Assembly (NCBI RefSeq): GCF_002077135.1
Contig: NZ_LDOS01000002.1
Coordinates: 1,885,865-1,949,864 of the forward strand
Reading direction: 5' to 3'
DNA from: Metallibacterium scheffleri
Lineage (GTDB): Bacteria; Pseudomonadota; Gammaproteobacteria; Xanthomonadales; Rhodanobacteraceae
DNA length: 64,000 nt
Under the pieces are notes generated by a model. It was not told where the DNA came from. It saw only the letters and a list, made by a program, of their open reading frames with translations, and searched no databases. Both the position numbers and the translations under genes were made by a program. Each line of letters starts with the position of its first letter. Position 1 is the stretch's first letter. Below, one piece after another: positions 18,072 to 27,153 of the stretch.

Positions 18072-19028
18072 ATGCGCACCCTCCATCTGCCATATCTGCT
18101 GGATAACCGCACCCGTATCGAATGGGCGCTGGGGCTGGCGCGCCTGCTGTTCGGCGCGGTGTGCCTGGTCAATCTCGTGCTGCATCTCGACCCGGCTTAT
18201 CGCGAGCACTTCGTGGCCATGATCGCGGCCGATTGGGCGCCGGGGCAGCCCGCGTGGCTGATGGCGTACGGCCACGCCATGGCCGCGTTGGTGACCAATC
18301 TCGGCGTCGGCATCGTGGTCGGCGTGATGGTGGCGTTGGAGGCGCTGCTGGCGTTTTCCCTGCTCAGCGGCTGGCAGTTGCATCGTCTCGCATGGGTGGG
18401 GGTGTTCTACAACCTGTGGTTGTGGAGCACGGTCGGCGGGCTGGGCGGACCCTATACCTCGGGCGCCACCGATCCGGGTACGGCCATCGTCTATGCGCTG
18501 GCCTTCGCGCTGATCCTGCTCTGTCATGGCTGGCGGCCGCTGAGCGCGTTTCGCCACGGGCCGGTGGCCGTGCCGGCAGAATGGAAGTTCATCGTGGCGC
18601 GTGTGCTGTTCGGGCTGCTGTGGGCCTTCGACACGTACTGGAAGTGGCAGCCGGCGTTCCTGCATGGCGCCGGCAGCTACCTCGCTGGCTCGATGGCCGG
18701 GCAACCGCACTGGGTCGCGGCCTATATCGGCTTCGTGTTGCACATCATCGAGCAGGTCGGCGTGGAGCGCTTCGCGATCTTCGCGGCGCTGGCCGAAAGC
18801 GCCCTGGCACTCTCATTGATCACGGGCGTGCTGATCGACCTGGCGATGCCACTGGGCGTGCTGTACAGCCTGGCACTATGGAGCACCGCCGAGGGCATGG
18901 GTGGACCCTACGGCGCCGGCTTCACCGGCAACAAGGGCGACGTGCTGGGCACGGCCAGCATCTATGCCATCGTGTTTCTGCTGCTGATCGCCGCGCGTGC
19001 CGAGCGCCGTCTGGCTGGCTCGCGCTGA
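18072..19028 (+). CDS. DoxX/DoxD-family membrane protein with internal duplication
   Basis: This 318-residue, very hydrophobic protein has about eight predicted membrane helices arranged as two copies of a four-helix DoxX-like unit. The copies end in matching segments: LWSTVGGLGGPYTSGATD in the first half and LWSTAEGMGGPYGAGFTG in the second. The GGPYG-type motif is typical of DoxD, the small subunit of thiosulfate:quinone oxidoreductase, and of DoxX relatives. Those are inner-membrane proteins linked to sulfur or thiol redox chemistry. No DoxA partner gene is visible, so enzymatic activity is uncertain. A link to the bufferin genes at 19.9-22.1 kb, whose operons often include a DoxX protein, is possible, but the gene points the other way and a nuclease gene lies between. 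Confidence 0.75.
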   Translation: MRTLHLPYLLDNRTRIEWALGLARLLFGAVCLVNLVLHLDPAYREHFVAMIAADWAPGQPAWLMAYGHAMAALVTNLGVGIVVGVMVALEALLAFSLLSGWQLHRLAWVGVFYNLWLWSTVGGLGGPYTSGATDPGTAIVYALAFALILLCHGWRPLSAFRHGPVAVPAEWKFIVARVLFGLLWAFDTYWKWQPAFLHGAGSYLAGSMAGQPHWVAAYIGFVLHIIEQVGVERFAIFAALAESALALSLITGVLIDLAMPLGVLYSLALWSTAEGMGGPYGAGFTGNKGDVLGTASIYAIVFLLLIAARAERRLAGSR

Positions 19029-19161
19029 GGCGCACGGCCTCGCGCCGGCCAGAGCCTTCCCGTACACGCATTACCCGTTTGTCACGTGCTTGGCTTATCC
19101 TGCCGCAGATGCGACGTGCGCCTGCGCGTCGCCCCCTGTGGTCCAAGCGACGGAGGAAGGC

Positions 19162-19803
19162 ATGCACGAGGTCATCGACCTGCGCGCCGATGTCCCGGGC
19201 GATGTTCCGGGGAATGTTGCGGGCGGTTTTCCCAGCCCGTCGGCAAGCACGCGCGTACTGGCGCTGGATGCAGGTGGCCGCATCCTCGACTGGATCAGCT
19301 GGCAGGATGCGGTATGCCTGTACGTACGCGACGCCGTGGCGTGGACACTGGGCACGCCCTGCCTCAGCGTGCATGGCGGCATCAACCGCGTCTCGGGGCG
19401 GCAGAGCATCATCGAGCTGCACCCCATCGTCGCCAGCACCGGCCACTGCCGCAGCCACGCGCTCGATCCATCGCCGGCGCTGACCAACGCCGCGCTGTTC
19501 GCGCGCGACCGCTACATCTGTCTGTACTGTGGCAGCCATGGCCAGCGCGGTGAACTGACCCGCGATCACGTCATCCCCACCTCGCGCGGCGGGCGCGACG
19601 CCTGGGAAAACGTCGTCACCGCCTGCGTGGCCTGCAATCTGCGCAAAGGCAGTCGCACGCCGCAGCAGGCATCGATGCCACTGCTGGCCGTGCCCTACCG
19701 GCCGAGCTGGGTCGAGCATCTGATCCTGTCCAACCGCAACATCCTCGCCGACCAGATGGAGTTTCTGGTGGGACACCTGCCGAAGAAACGACGCAAGAGT
19801 TGA
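19162..19803 (+). CDS. HNH endonuclease family protein
   Basis: The 213-residue protein carries a C-terminal HNH nuclease module: a zinc pair CLYC (Cys120/Cys123), the HNH core RDHVIPTSRGG with Asp135-His136, an Asn in WENVV, and the second zinc pair CVAC followed by NLRKG. The N-terminal 100 residues resemble those of widespread proteobacterial housekeeping-type HNH proteins (ALDAGGRILDWISWQDAVCLY). The start at 19162 follows a strong GGAGGAAGG; the longer frame overlaps the DoxD gene and was rejected. Biological target unknown; nothing nearby makes it part of a restriction or homing system. Confidence 0.85.
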   Translation: MHEVIDLRADVPGDVPGNVAGGFPSPSASTRVLALDAGGRILDWISWQDAVCLYVRDAVAWTLGTPCLSVHGGINRVSGRQSIIELHPIVASTGHCRSHALDPSPALTNAALFARDRYICLYCGSHGQRGELTRDHVIPTSRGGRDAWENVVTACVACNLRKGSRTPQQASMPLLAVPYRPSWVEHLILSNRNILADQMEFLVGHLPKKRRKS

Positions 19804-19897
19804 GCGTAGGTGCGGACGCCGGAACATCGCCGCAGGAGTTCACCCTGACTGGCGGAAAGCACAGGATCGTGCACAGCTCTTGGGGTGCGCATCCCGC

Positions 19898-20716
19898 TCA
19901 AGCGGACGTGCTGGCCTCGGCTCGTATTTCGATGCCATCGATCCAGCCGTGTTGCACGGCGGCTTGCAGCCACGCGCCCACATCGAAGTCTTCGGCGGCG
20001 GCCTCCAGCGCCTGATCCAGACGCCCGCCGGCGCGCAATGCCTGCAGCCAGTCCGCTTCTGCGGTGGATAGTTCGCGGCACTGCGCCTGCATGTCTTCGC
20101 GCCAGACCCATAGCGGCGCGGCGGGCGTCTGCAAAGCTGCATGCAAGACATGGGCATCGATATCCGGCAACTGGTGCGCGCGCCACAATGCCAACACCGG
20201 CCAATGTGTATGCAGCAGGCGCGTACCCGGGGCCAGTCGCAATTGCAGACGTGCCGGATCGCACTCGGCCAGACGCTGCAAATCCGCCGCTGCCAGTTGC
20301 GCGGGCGCATCGAACACGACCGCCCAACGCGCCCAGTCCAGCCGCGCGCTGTCGGCCAGCCACGGCCACGCGCGCAGGTCGTCCAGCGCGGCGATGCAAT
20401 CGGCAAGCTCGGCGCCGATGCGCGCCAGATCGCCTTGACGCGGCGGATAGGCGTACCAGTAGCGCGCGCACAGCACCGCGAACGGCGCCTCGCCCAGCAT
20501 CGCCAGCAGCGTGGGGAACTGCGCGCGCAGCGCGGCGACGGCGTGTTCCAGCCCATTGCCGCGATACGCCGCCATGCCCGCCGCCCAGCGCTGGGCGCGC
20601 TGACACACGCCCAGCTCGGGCGCCGGCACGAGCGTCGGCTGCGCGGCGAACAGCGCTTGCAGCAATGCCTGCTGACGCGTCGCCTCGCGGGCCGTGGCGG
20701 CAGCCACGCGGTTCAT
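19898..20716 (-). CDS. bufC: BufC/HvfC-like protein (DUF2063), partner of the MNIO enzyme
   Basis: This 272-residue soluble protein opens with an N-terminal DUF2063 domain (QQALLQALFAAQP... then AYRGNGLEHAVAALRAQFP... and FAVLCARYWYAYPP). These proteins recognise the precursor peptide and assist the DUF692 iron enzyme in making modified peptides. ATG 20716 overlaps the stop of bufB by four bases (ATGA), so the two are translationally coupled, as in known bufferin and methanobactin-like operons. The longer frame upstream was rejected because it lies inside bufB in another frame. Confidence 0.82.
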   Translation of the reverse strand: MNRVAAATAREATRQQALLQALFAAQPTLVPAPELGVCQRAQRWAAGMAAYRGNGLEHAVAALRAQFPTLLAMLGEAPFAVLCARYWYAYPPRQGDLARIGAELADCIAALDDLRAWPWLADSARLDWARWAVVFDAPAQLAAADLQRLAECDPARLQLRLAPGTRLLHTHWPVLALWRAHQLPDIDAHVLHAALQTPAAPLWVWREDMQAQCRELSTAEADWLQALRAGGRLDQALEAAAEDFDVGAWLQAAVQHGWIDGIEIRAEASTSA

Positions 20717-21627
20717 GCCGCATGCTCCACGGCGACCCGCCCGCGCGCATGTCGTGCGCCGGCTTCGACATCGAGCAGGTGCTGCGCTTTTGCGGCCTCG
20801 CCGAGCAGCACTTCGAGTGACGGCAGGCTGGTATCCCATTCGATCAACGTAGGCTGCGGACCGAAGCGGCGCAACGCATGCACATAGGCGCGCCACACCG
20901 GTGCCGAGACCACGCAGGAGTGATCGTCGATGATCAGCTCGTGCTGGCGGCTGTGCCCGGCGAGGTGGATCTCGCCGACCAGATCCGGCGGCGCGCACCG
21001 CGCCAACTCGTCCAGCCACGCGCACACGGCGGCCAGCGCATCATCGACGCCGGCGTTGAGCGCGTTGACCATCAGATTGTTGACGTCCAGCAGCAGGCCG
21101 CAACCGCTGCGCCTGGACAGTTCGGCGAAAAATTCCGGCTCGCTGAAGTCATGCTCGGCGAAATCCAGATAGGTGCTCAGGTTTTCCACCAAGATCGGGC
21201 GGCGCAAACGCTCCTGCACGCGTTGCACGTTGGCGACGAATACTGTCAGCGCGCCCTGCGTGAAGGCGATCGGCAGCAAGTCATTGGCGTGCACGCTGCC
21301 GCGCCCGGCCCAGGGCGCGCGGGCGAAGCAGGCGTGATCGGACACGCGCACCGGTTCGATGCGCGCGACCAGCGCGGCGAGGCGCTGCAGATGCTCGTCA
21401 TCCAGCCCGCAGGCCGAACCCAGCGCCAGGCAGACGCCGTGCAGACTCACGGCATAGTCGGCGCGTACCGCGGCCAGCACCTGCGCCGCGGCATCGTGCG
21501 GGTTGAAGAAGTTCTCGGAGTGCACCTCGACGAAACCGGACGCGGGCCGGCGCGCGCGGAACTCGACGTAATGCGGCTGGCGCAGGCCGATGCCGGCGCG
21601 CACAACCGATGTGGATTCGCTCGGCAT
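20713..21627 (-). CDS. bufB: BufB-like multinuclear iron oxidase (MNIO, DUF692)
   Basis: The 304-residue protein is a TIM-barrel DUF692 enzyme of the family that includes MbnB and the bufferin enzyme BufB, which oxidise cysteines in a precursor peptide to thiazole/oxazole-type rings. Likely metal ligands are visible in order: Glu in VHSENFF, His in SLHGV, His in SDHACF, Glu/Asn in VENLSTY, Asp in LLDVNN, His in GEIHLAGH, and Glu in EWDTSLP. I chose ATG 21627 (MPSESTSVVRAGIGL), since the conserved GIGLR follows closely; the frame extends to 21693. It sits between the precursor gene and bufC. Confidence 0.87.
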   Translation of the reverse strand: MPSESTSVVRAGIGLRQPHYVEFRARRPASGFVEVHSENFFNPHDAAAQVLAAVRADYAVSLHGVCLALGSACGLDDEHLQRLAALVARIEPVRVSDHACFARAPWAGRGSVHANDLLPIAFTQGALTVFVANVQRVQERLRRPILVENLSTYLDFAEHDFSEPEFFAELSRRSGCGLLLDVNNLMVNALNAGVDDALAAVCAWLDELARCAPPDLVGEIHLAGHSRQHELIIDDHSCVVSAPVWRAYVHALRRFGPQPTLIEWDTSLPSLEVLLGEAAKAQHLLDVEAGARHARGRVAVEHAA

Positions 21628-21693
21628 GCGGACTTTCTCGCATGGCCACGGAGCCGGAACACTCCGGCCCCGCAGCGTGACAACACTGCTCAC

Positions 21694-22086
21694 TCACTCC
21701 ATGGTCTTGCTGGCCGCCACGTCTGGATTGGAGCGCGCTGTCAAGAGCGACCGATGCCAGCCTCTGGCCTTTTCCTGGATATTGGCTTCGAAGGCAATGA
21801 CCTTGGAGTCGTTGGTCATGACCGCCCTGGCCTGCGCCCTGTCCATCCCGCCCATTTTTTCGCAGGTGCCAGCGGGCACCACGCGGAAATCGCCCGGGAT
21901 GTAATAGGCCGTGGCCTGACCCTTGCAGGAATGCAGGCCGGACATGCCGGCGCAGTCGTTGTGGCCGGCGGTGGCGACACCGAAACACTTAGTCATGCTG
22001 GCGGCGTGTGCCGCGGGTGCCGCAGCCATGGCGCCTGCGGCGATCAGGGATGCCGCGGCGACACTGAGGATCTGATACTTATTCAT
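21694..22086 (-). CDS. bufA: Bufferin-type precursor (BufA1 family, DUF2282) with long C-terminus
   Basis: A 130-residue exported small protein. It has a signal peptide ([19 protein letters not shown], likely cleavage near AHA-AS, residue 29), then the DUF2282 core with four cysteines (34, 45, 54, 75) in the [19 protein letters not shown] and GTCEKM contexts. In described bufferins two of four conserved cysteines become thiooxazole rings that bind copper in the periplasm. Here about 50 further residues follow the last Cys, longer than I expect for the family. GAGGGC precedes the ATG. It is the first gene of a leftward bufA-bufB-bufC transcript. Confidence 0.85.
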   Translation of the reverse strand: MNKYQILSVAAASLIAAGAMAAAPAAHAASMTKCFGVATAGHNDCAGMSGLHSCKGQATAYYIPGDFRVVPAGTCEKMGGMDRAQARAVMTNDSKVIAFEANIQEKARGWHRSLLTARSNPDVAASKTME

Positions 22087-22400
22087 GATAAATGCCCTCG
22101 ATCAAAAATGATGAAAGCCTGATGAGTTGAAGCGGTCATGTGGCCGCTGCTGGCCCGGCACCCGATCCAATTGCAAAAGCAGTCGCTGTGGAGAGGTTTG
22201 CAAGCACATGGGTGCCGCCCAGCCATGTCGCTATTAGTGCAATGCGCGTGCATATGCACGTCGCAATGCAACATCCTCACATGTGGCAGTAGCTCAAGCA
22301 GCGCGCGTGGTAAAACAGTTCATCGCTGGATCTTGGTCGTTGCACGCACTGGATTCCTTACACTGCCCATGCACACGCCGCGCACCATCGCCGCAGCCAC
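22087..22400. promoter_or_regulatory. Divergent control region between bufA and the ECF sigma gene, with palindrome
   Basis: This 314-bp gap is less GC-rich than its surroundings and should contain the promoters of the leftward bufferin operon and of the rightward sigma/anti-sigma pair. A perfect 14-base dyad CGTGCATATGCACG lies at 22247-22260, and GCAATGC occurs on both sides of it (about 22240 and 22263). These are plausible regulator contacts. I could not assign a specific ECF -35/-10 pair with confidence, and see no gene inside. Confidence 0.4.
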
Positions 22401-23000
22401 ATGATGAATACCGCGCCGCAGACCCACATCGACATGCAGGAACTGGCGCGCCGCATCGATGCGCTGCGCCCGACCCTGCTGCGTCTGGCGCAACTGCAGT
22501 TGCGCAACCCGGCGTGGGCCGAGGACGCCGTGTCGGAAACCGTGCTCGCCGTGCTGCAGGGCGCGCAGCGTTTCAACGGCGCCTCGCAACTGAAGACCTG
22601 GATCGTCGGCATCCTCAAGCACAAGGTGCTCGACCAGTTGCGCCAGCACATGCGCGAGCCGGTCGCAGCGGGCGCCAACGACGCCGGCGAGGAGGAGGAT
22701 CTGGACGCGCTGCTGTACCGGAGCGACGGCCACTTCCGCGACATGCCGGAGCACTGGGCCGATCCCTGCAGCGAGCTGCAGCGCGATCAGTTCTTCGCTG
22801 TGCTCGAGGCTTGCCTGGAGCACCTGCCCAACCGGCAAGGCCGCGTGTTTCTGATGCGCGAGTGGCTGGAAATCGACAGCCGCGTGATCTGTCAGGAACT
22901 GGGCATCGCACCGACCAATCTGTGGGTCCAGCTGCATCGCGCGCGCCTGCGGCTGCGCGAGTGCCTGCAATCCAACTGGTTTGGAGCGCCGCCGCGATGA
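22401..23000 (+). CDS. ECF-type RNA polymerase sigma factor
   Basis: The 199-residue protein has a sigma-2 region (LRLAQLQLRNPAWAEDAVSE... QRFNGASQLKTWIVGILKHK) and a sigma-4 helix-turn-helix (FLMREWLEIDSRVICQELGI... LWVQLHRARLRLREC), with no sigma-3 domain: the pattern of extracytoplasmic-function sigma factors. The start may be ATG 22401 or the next codon, 22404. The gene overlaps the putative anti-sigma gene by four bases. It is divergent from the bufferin genes; in Caulobacter, bufferin operons are under an ECF sigma factor, so control of bufA is a reasonable inference. Confidence 0.9.
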   Translation: MMNTAPQTHIDMQELARRIDALRPTLLRLAQLQLRNPAWAEDAVSETVLAVLQGAQRFNGASQLKTWIVGILKHKVLDQLRQHMREPVAAGANDAGEEEDLDALLYRSDGHFRDMPEHWADPCSELQRDQFFAVLEACLEHLPNRQGRVFLMREWLEIDSRVICQELGIAPTNLWVQLHRARLRLRECLQSNWFGAPPR

Positions 23001-23209
23001 AAATTCCCAACAGCTGTCGCGACATCAGTGGCTTGCTGCTGGCCCGCGAGGACCGCTCGCTGTCCTTCGGCGAACGCCTGGCCGTGCGTGTGCACATCCT
23101 TACCTGCCGCGCCTGCCAGCGCTTCGAGAAACAGACACTGACCCTGCGCGGTGCGCTGCGCGCCTGGCGCGAGCATCAGGATCACGACGATCACGAACCG
23201 CCGCGTTGA
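22997..23209 (+). CDS. Small zinc-finger-type putative anti-sigma factor
   Basis: A 70-residue protein starts at ATG 22997, overlapping the sigma stop by ATGA. It contains CRDISGLLLAREDRSLSFGE and HILTCRACQRF, that is Cys...His-x3-Cys-x2-Cys as in the zf-HC2 anti-sigma fold, and ends in a His/Asp-rich tail. No membrane segment is seen, so it would be a soluble redox- or metal-sensing anti-sigma factor. It is too short for other functional calls. Confidence 0.75.
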   Translation: MKIPNSCRDISGLLLAREDRSLSFGERLAVRVHILTCRACQRFEKQTLTLRGALRAWREHQDHDDHEPPR

Positions 23210-23310
23210 GGCGACGCTGGTGCAGTGTCGCAACCCTGTTCATTTTCCAGCCAGCTACGCGGGCCACATCCGCGTAGCCTCGCGCGCTTTCTTGACGAGA
23301 ACCTGCGCGC

Positions 23311-25134
23311 ATGAGCAGCGACCCCAGCGCCGCGCCGTCCCCGCCCGCACGCGATTCGTTGGCGGTGCAAATGCCGCGCCCCAGTGCGCCGCTTGCGCCA
23401 CGCGTGCTGTGGATCAGCGCGCTGGCGATCGTGCTGGGGCTGGCCGCGGCCGTGGTCGCACGCGCGCTGACCATGCTGATCGGGCTGATCACCAATCTCG
23501 CCTTCTACGGGCGCGTGGACACGAGTTTCGTTAGTCCGGCGGGCAATCACCTCGGGCTTTGGGTAATCGTCGTGCCGGTCATCGGCGGGCTGATCGTGGG
23601 CGTGATGGCGCGTTACGGATCGCACGCGATCCGCGGACACGGCATCCCCGAGGCGATGGAGCAGATCCTGATCAACGACAGCCGCATCGCGCCACGGGTG
23701 ACCTGGTTGAAGCCGGTGTCCTCAGCCATCGCCATCGGCACCGGCGGACCGTTCGGCGCGGAAGGCCCGATCATCGCCACCGGCGGTGCGCTGGGGTCGC
23801 TCGTCGGACAACTGCTGCACGTCAGCGCTGACGAGCGCAAGACGCTGCTGGCGGCGGGCGCGGCGGGCGGCATGGCGGCGGTGTTCGCGGCGCCGTTCGC
23901 CGCGGTGTTCATGGCCATCGAGCTGCTGCTGTTCGAGCGCCGCGCGCGTTCGCTGATCCCGGTGGTGCTGGCCTGCATCAGCGCCACCGGCCTGCGCTTC
24001 GTGCTCGAAGGCAGCGCGGCGATGTTTCCCATGCCCGGCATTGCCGTGCAGGGTCTGTCGGCACTGACGGCCTGCGCCATGCTGGGCGTGATCGTGGGGC
24101 TGGTGAGCATCGGCGTGACCCGCGCCACGTATGTGGTCGAGGACCTGTTCGAGAAACTGCCGCTGCACTGGATGTGGTGGCCGGCGCTGGGCGGCGTCGC
24201 TGTCGGCGTGATTGGTTGGTACGCGCCGCTGACCATGGGCGTGGGCTACGGCAACATCGCGGCGATCGTCGCCGGCTCGCTGGGTGTGGCCACCCTGGCG
24301 AGCCTGTGCGTACTCAAGTTCGTCTCGTGGTCGATCGCCCTGGGCAGCGGCACCTCGGGCGGCACGCTGGCGCCGCTGTTCACCATCGGCGGCGCGCTGG
24401 GCGGGCTGCTCGGGCTGGCCGCCGCGCACGGGTTGCCATGGCTGCACCTGGACCCGCGAGTGGCCGCGGTGGTGGGCATGGCCGCACTGTTCGCCGGCTC
24501 CTCGCGTGCGCTGCTGACCTCGGTGGTGTTCGCCTTCGAGACCACGCAGCAACCGCACGTGCTGCTGCCGCTGCTGGCCGGCTGCGTCAGTGCATTCCTG
24601 GTCTCCGGTTTGCTGATGCGCACCACGATCATGACCGAGAAACTCGCCCGGCGCGGCCTGCGCGTGCCTTCCGACTATCGCGCCGACGTCCTGGAGCAGA
24701 TCAACGTCGGCAGCGTGTGCAGCCACGATGTCGTCAGCCTGCGCGGCACGCAGACCGTGGCCGAAGTGCGTGCCTGGCTGCAAACGGGTGACGCGGCGGC
24801 GGCGCATGAGGGCTATCCCGTGCTGGATGCCGAAGCGCGCCTGCTGGGCGTGCTCACGCGCCGCGATCTGCTGGAGGCGCGCGTGCCTGACCGGGCCACG
24901 CTGGACACCCTGATCTGCCGCGTACCGCTGCTGGTCGGCGAGGATCACAGCCTGCGCGAGGCCGCCGACCACATGGCTGTAGCCGATGTCGGGCGCCTGG
25001 TGGTGGTGGCTGCAGACGACCCGCGGCGCGTGCTCGGCATGCTCACGCGCGGCGATGTGCTGGCCGCGCACGCCCGACAGATTCGCGCCGCGCAGCAGCG
25101 GACACGCCATATCGATCTACGCGGGCAGCGCTGA
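23311..25134 (+). CDS. ClC-family chloride channel/antiporter with CBS domains
   Basis: The 607-residue protein has the full ClC membrane domain (about residues 25-440) and a cytoplasmic pair of CBS domains (about 470-590). Ion-pathway motifs are GHGIPE (usual GSGIP), GPFGAEGP (usual GREGP; the gating Glu is kept) and [11 protein letters not shown] (usual GxFxP). The internal proton-pathway Glu equivalent is probably the first Glu in [10 protein letters not shown], which points to a chloride/proton exchanger and not a passive channel. C-terminal CBS domains often bind adenosine nucleotides. ATG 23311 follows GAGAACC only loosely. It stands alone between the anti-sigma and dxs genes. Confidence 0.9.
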   Translation: MSSDPSAAPSPPARDSLAVQMPRPSAPLAPRVLWISALAIVLGLAAAVVARALTMLIGLITNLAFYGRVDTSFVSPAGNHLGLWVIVVPVIGGLIVGVMARYGSHAIRGHGIPEAMEQILINDSRIAPRVTWLKPVSSAIAIGTGGPFGAEGPIIATGGALGSLVGQLLHVSADERKTLLAAGAAGGMAAVFAAPFAAVFMAIELLLFERRARSLIPVVLACISATGLRFVLEGSAAMFPMPGIAVQGLSALTACAMLGVIVGLVSIGVTRATYVVEDLFEKLPLHWMWWPALGGVAVGVIGWYAPLTMGVGYGNIAAIVAGSLGVATLASLCVLKFVSWSIALGSGTSGGTLAPLFTIGGALGGLLGLAAAHGLPWLHLDPRVAAVVGMAALFAGSSRALLTSVVFAFETTQQPHVLLPLLAGCVSAFLVSGLLMRTTIMTEKLARRGLRVPSDYRADVLEQINVGSVCSHDVVSLRGTQTVAEVRAWLQTGDAAAAHEGYPVLDAEARLLGVLTRRDLLEARVPDRATLDTLICRVPLLVGEDHSLREAADHMAVADVGRLVVVAADDPRRVLGMLTRGDVLAAHARQIRAAQQRTRHIDLRGQR

Positions 25135-25211
25135 GATGCCAGCCCGCCGCGGATGCAGTGCCGGCTCGTTCACTTGCCGCTGTCGCCGTGTGGCACAACA
25201 ATAGCCACCCT

Positions 25212-27101
25212 ATGGATGCTGCCACCTACCCGCGTCTGGCGCGCATCGCGTCGCCCGCCGACCTGCGCCAGTTCCCCGAAACCGAACTGCCAGCCGTCGC
25301 CGAGGAACTACGCCAGTTCCTGATCGCCTCGGTGGCGAGTTCAGGCGGCCATTTCGGCGCCAACCTCGGCGTGGTCGAGCTGACCGTGGCGCTGCATTAC
25401 CTATACGCCACGCCGGAGGACCGGCTGATCTGGGACGTGGGCCACCAAGGCTATCCGCACAAGATCCTCACCGGCCGCGCCGAACGCATCACCAGCATCA
25501 AGCAGAAGGATGGACTGGCGCCGTTTCCCAAACGCGCCGAGAGTCCCTACGACGCCTTCGGGGTGGGCCACTCGTCCACCTCGATCTCGGCTGCCCTGGG
25601 CATGGCGTTGGCCGCGCAGCATCAGGGCGAGGCGCGGCGCGTGGTGGCGGTGATCGGTGACGGTGCGCTGACCGCGGGCATGGCCTACGAGGCGCTCAAT
25701 CACGGCGGCGATATCGAGCCCGACCTGCTGGTGGTACTCAATGACAACGGCATGTCGATCAGCGAGAACGTCGGCGCGCTGACCAAGATGCTGTCGCGGC
25801 TGCTGGTCAGCCGGCGCCTCAACGCGCTGCGCGAGCGCGCCAAGCGCGCCATGCCCAGGCGCAGCCTGATGGCGCGCTTCGTCAAGCGCTGGGAGGAGCA
25901 CGCCAAGGGCATGTTCGTGCCTTCGACGCTGTTCGAGGAACTGGGCTTCCACTACACCGGCCCGATCGACGGCCACGACCTGCCGCAACTGCTGCACTCG
26001 CTGCGCACGGTCAAGGAGCTGCGCGGACCCCAGCTGCTGCACGTGATCACCACCAAAGGCAAGGGCTACGCCCCTGCGGAACGCGCGCAGATCGAATACC
26101 ACGCGGTCGGCCCGTTCGATCCGGCGCGCGGGGTGCAGCCCAAGCCGCCGGGCAAGGCCACCTACACCGATGTGTTCAGCGACTGGCTGTGCGACATGGC
26201 AGCCGCCGATGCGCGCCTGCTCGGCATCACTCCGGCGATGCGCGAGGGCTCGGGACTGGTGCGTTTCTCCAGGGACTATCCGCAGCGTTACTTCGATGTC
26301 GGCATCGCCGAGCAGCACGCGGTGACGCTGGCCGCGGGCATGGCCTGCGCGGGCGCCAAGCCGGTGGTGGCGATCTATTCCAGCTTTCTGCAGCGTGCCT
26401 ACGACCAGCTGGTGCACGACGTGGCGCTGCAAAAGCTGCCGGTGCTGTTCGCCGTGGACCGCGCCGGCGTGGTTGGGCCGGATGGGCCCACGCACGCCGG
26501 CAATCTCGACTTGAGCTTTCTGCGCTGTGTGCCGGGTCTGCTGATCATGGCGCCCGGCGACGAGCGCGAATGCCGGCTGCTGCTGAGCACCGGATTCCAC
26601 CACGCTGGCCCGGCCGTGGTGCGCTATCCGCGCGGCGTCGGCACGGGCGTGGCCGCGGGCAGCGATCTGGCCACGGTACCAGTCGGCAAGGCCGAGCTGC
26701 GCCGTCATGGCCACACGCTGGCACTGCTGGTGTTCGGCGCGCCACTGGCCGCGGCCGCACGCGTGGCCGAAGCGCTGGACCTGACCCTGGTCAACATGCG
26801 CTTCATCAAACCGCTGGATACCGCACTGTTGACCGAGTTGGCACGTGACCATGCCGGTTTCGTCAGCATCGAGGACAACGTGATCGCCGGCGGCGCCGGC
26901 AGCGGCGTCGGTGAATGGCTGGCCACGCAGGGCCTGACGCTGCCGCTGCTGCAACTGGGCCTGCCGGATCACTTCCAGGAACACGCCAGCCGCGAGCAAC
27001 TGCTGGCCGAGGCCGGACTGGATGCCGCCGGCATCGAGGCCGCCATCCGCCGGCGCTACGCCACGCTGCTGCAGCGTCCACGCACGCAGCAGACGGGCTG
27101 A
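25212..27101 (+). CDS. dxs: 1-deoxy-D-xylulose-5-phosphate synthase
   Basis: This is the first enzyme of the non-mevalonate isoprenoid pathway (pyruvate plus glyceraldehyde-3-phosphate, thiamine diphosphate dependent). The 629-residue product shows the [19 protein letters not shown] opening, [16 protein letters not shown], the ThDP motif [15 protein letters not shown]...NDN and the transketolase central segment [15 protein letters not shown]. It ends with the GGAGSGVGE and [10 protein letters not shown] stretches. ATG 25212 starts the family-like sequence ([19 protein letters not shown]); the longer frame from 25158 does not. Its product also competes for the same triose pool as the phosphoketolase route, but the genes are unlinked. 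Confidence 0.96.
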   Translation: MDAATYPRLARIASPADLRQFPETELPAVAEELRQFLIASVASSGGHFGANLGVVELTVALHYLYATPEDRLIWDVGHQGYPHKILTGRAERITSIKQKDGLAPFPKRAESPYDAFGVGHSSTSISAALGMALAAQHQGEARRVVAVIGDGALTAGMAYEALNHGGDIEPDLLVVLNDNGMSISENVGALTKMLSRLLVSRRLNALRERAKRAMPRRSLMARFVKRWEEHAKGMFVPSTLFEELGFHYTGPIDGHDLPQLLHSLRTVKELRGPQLLHVITTKGKGYAPAERAQIEYHAVGPFDPARGVQPKPPGKATYTDVFSDWLCDMAAADARLLGITPAMREGSGLVRFSRDYPQRYFDVGIAEQHAVTLAAGMACAGAKPVVAIYSSFLQRAYDQLVHDVALQKLPVLFAVDRAGVVGPDGPTHAGNLDLSFLRCVPGLLIMAPGDERECRLLLSTGFHHAGPAVVRYPRGVGTGVAAGSDLATVPVGKAELRRHGHTLALLVFGAPLAAAARVAEALDLTLVNMRFIKPLDTALLTELARDHAGFVSIEDNVIAGGAGSGVGEWLATQGLTLPLLQLGLPDHFQEHASREQLLAEAGLDAAGIEAAIRRRYATLLQRPRTQQTG

Positions 27102-27153
27102 GCGGGACGCAGATGAAAACCATGAGCCGCGCAGAAAACCCCCGGCTGCCGGC

